NCBI RefSeq assembly: GCF_947495995.1
Contig: NZ_CANMAX010000014.1
Location: 1-55,105, forward strand
Direction of reading: 5' to 3'
DNA from: an uncultured Tenacibaculum sp.
Lineage (GTDB): Bacteria > Bacteroidota > Bacteroidia > Flavobacteriales > Flavobacteriaceae
DNA length: 55,105 nucleotides
Under the pieces are notes generated by a model. That model did not search any database. It was not told the DNA's origin and saw only the letters and a list, made by a program, of their open reading frames with translations. Every line of letters begins with the position of its first letter. Within the stretch, counting starts at the first letter, position 1. Of the stretch, positions 54,773 through 55,105 are shown in pieces. The translations under genes and the position numbers were made by a program.

Positions 54773-54896
54773 AAAGGAAAAGCCTTTTGCAATTAGGGGT
54801 TTGCAAAAGGCTCTTACTTATTAACCAAATAAACTTAAAAATTGTTCTTAACACTAAAATTGAAAACTTACATAGTGCAATACTTACTACTTACTT
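54773..54896 (-). ncRNA. array unit 4 small RNA (shortened)
   Basis: Box TATCTTTG at 54910-54903, upstream motif at 54946-54938. About 124 nt; the CCTTC/GAAGG hairpin is missing, which explains the ~23-base shorter period. Perfect terminator stem 54782-54811 and T-tract. Confidence 0.7.
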
Positions 54897-55032
54897 ACAC
54901 TTCAAAGATAGGACTCTTATTCCTTGAAAGCCTTTAGAAATCGATGTCAAACATACCTCTGATGATTAGAAGGCAAATAAATACGTTAAAATGATTCTCC
55001 TACAATTCATCGATACTAAAAACTCATAAAAA

Positions 55033-55105
55033 AGAAAAAACCTTTTGCAATTAGGGGTTTGCAAAAGGCTCTTACTTATTAACCAAATAAACTTAAAAAC
55101 TGTTC
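55033..55105 (-). ncRNA. array unit 5 small RNA (partial, runs off the window)
   Basis: Only the 3' end is inside the window: TTTATTTG box and terminator CCTTTTGCAA/TTGCAAAAGG (55041-55068) with a T-tract. Nearly identical to the same part of unit 4, so the array continues to the right. Confidence 0.65.

Larger units (their letters stand above)
53612..55105 (-). repeat. tandem array of ~281-bp noncoding units (small RNA genes)
   Basis: At least six units, the last cut by the window edge. Distances between the first bases of successive hairpins are 281, 282, 281 and 258-259 bases (units 1 to 5); the first unit (53612-53935) is more diverged. Each unit contains, in minus-strand order, CATCGATTT, exactly 27 bases, a TAnnTTTG-like box, a transcribed part with a small CCTTC/GAAGG hairpin, a TTTATTTG box, and a GCCTTTTGCAA/TTGCAAAAGGC terminator with a T-tract. 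No ORF is shared by all units. Confidence 0.9.

Noticed and set aside
54742..54927. A 61-codon plus-strand frame inside the repeat array
   Set aside because: It spans the terminator hairpin of unit 4, is not present in other units, and runs against the inferred transcription direction.
53612..55105. CRISPR array or integron cassette array
   Set aside because: Units are ~281 bp and similar over their whole length, with promoters and terminators; there are no short direct repeats with unique spacers, no cassette ORFs and no cas or integrase gene nearby.

Overview
The window looks like a chromosomal segment of a low-GC Bacteroidota bacterium, most likely a marine Flavobacteriaceae. Evidence for this: a SusC/SusD pair, lipoproteins with Bacteroidota-type lipoboxes, the -7 promoter box TAnnTTTG in front of the tRNA genes, BshB1 (bacillithiol synthesis), few Shine-Dalgarno sequences, and long A/T-rich spacers. 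No phage, insertion sequence or CRISPR array was seen.

Layout. (1) 1-6236, minus strand: end of a SusCD nutrient-uptake locus (partial PKD lipoprotein, SusD, SusC) and a protein with two TonB C-terminal domains. (2) 6237-7866, plus strand: a 36-residue peptide with a double-glycine motif, followed by a TlpA-like thioredoxin lipoprotein gene that has lost its ATG and carries a frameshift. (3) 7881-28639, all minus strand: a block for nitrogen assimilation and branched-chain amino acids, in transcription order leuA-leuC-leuD-leuB, P-II-amtB, gltB-gltD, then ilvE-ilvD-ilvB-ilvN-ilvC-ilvA. In front of ilvE are two successive Ile/Val-rich leader peptides, each followed by its own intrinsic terminator and an alternative antiterminator pairing: a tandem double attenuator. 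(4) 28774-40417: mixed housekeeping genes (unknown helical protein, metallo-beta-lactamase-fold hydrolase, two GNAT acetyltransferases, two identical tRNA-Gly genes, rhomboid protease, acyltransferase, secreted nuclease, tRNA-His, bshB1, a Cys/Met-metabolism PLP enzyme, DUF2520 protein, KdsC, DUF2147 protein). (5) 40444-53612: a probable exopolysaccharide locus with two paralogous proteins fusing a response-regulator receiver domain to a soluble family-2 glycosyltransferase, a large polytopic membrane protein, a secreted protein, a membrane-anchored clan GH-A glycosidase, a GT4 glycosyltransferase, a Wzx/PelG-like flippase and a TPR plus outer-membrane barrel protein. (6) 53612-55105: a tandem array of ~281-bp noncoding units, running off the right edge. 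Each unit reads on the minus strand as a complete small RNA gene: a conserved upstream motif at a fixed distance, a TAnnTTTG-like box, a ~125-180 nt transcript and a terminator hairpin.

The three most notable items are the double ilv attenuator, the tandem small-RNA array, and the receiver-glycosyltransferase fusions inside an exopolysaccharide locus. All functional calls rest on reading motifs and families by eye; no database search was possible.
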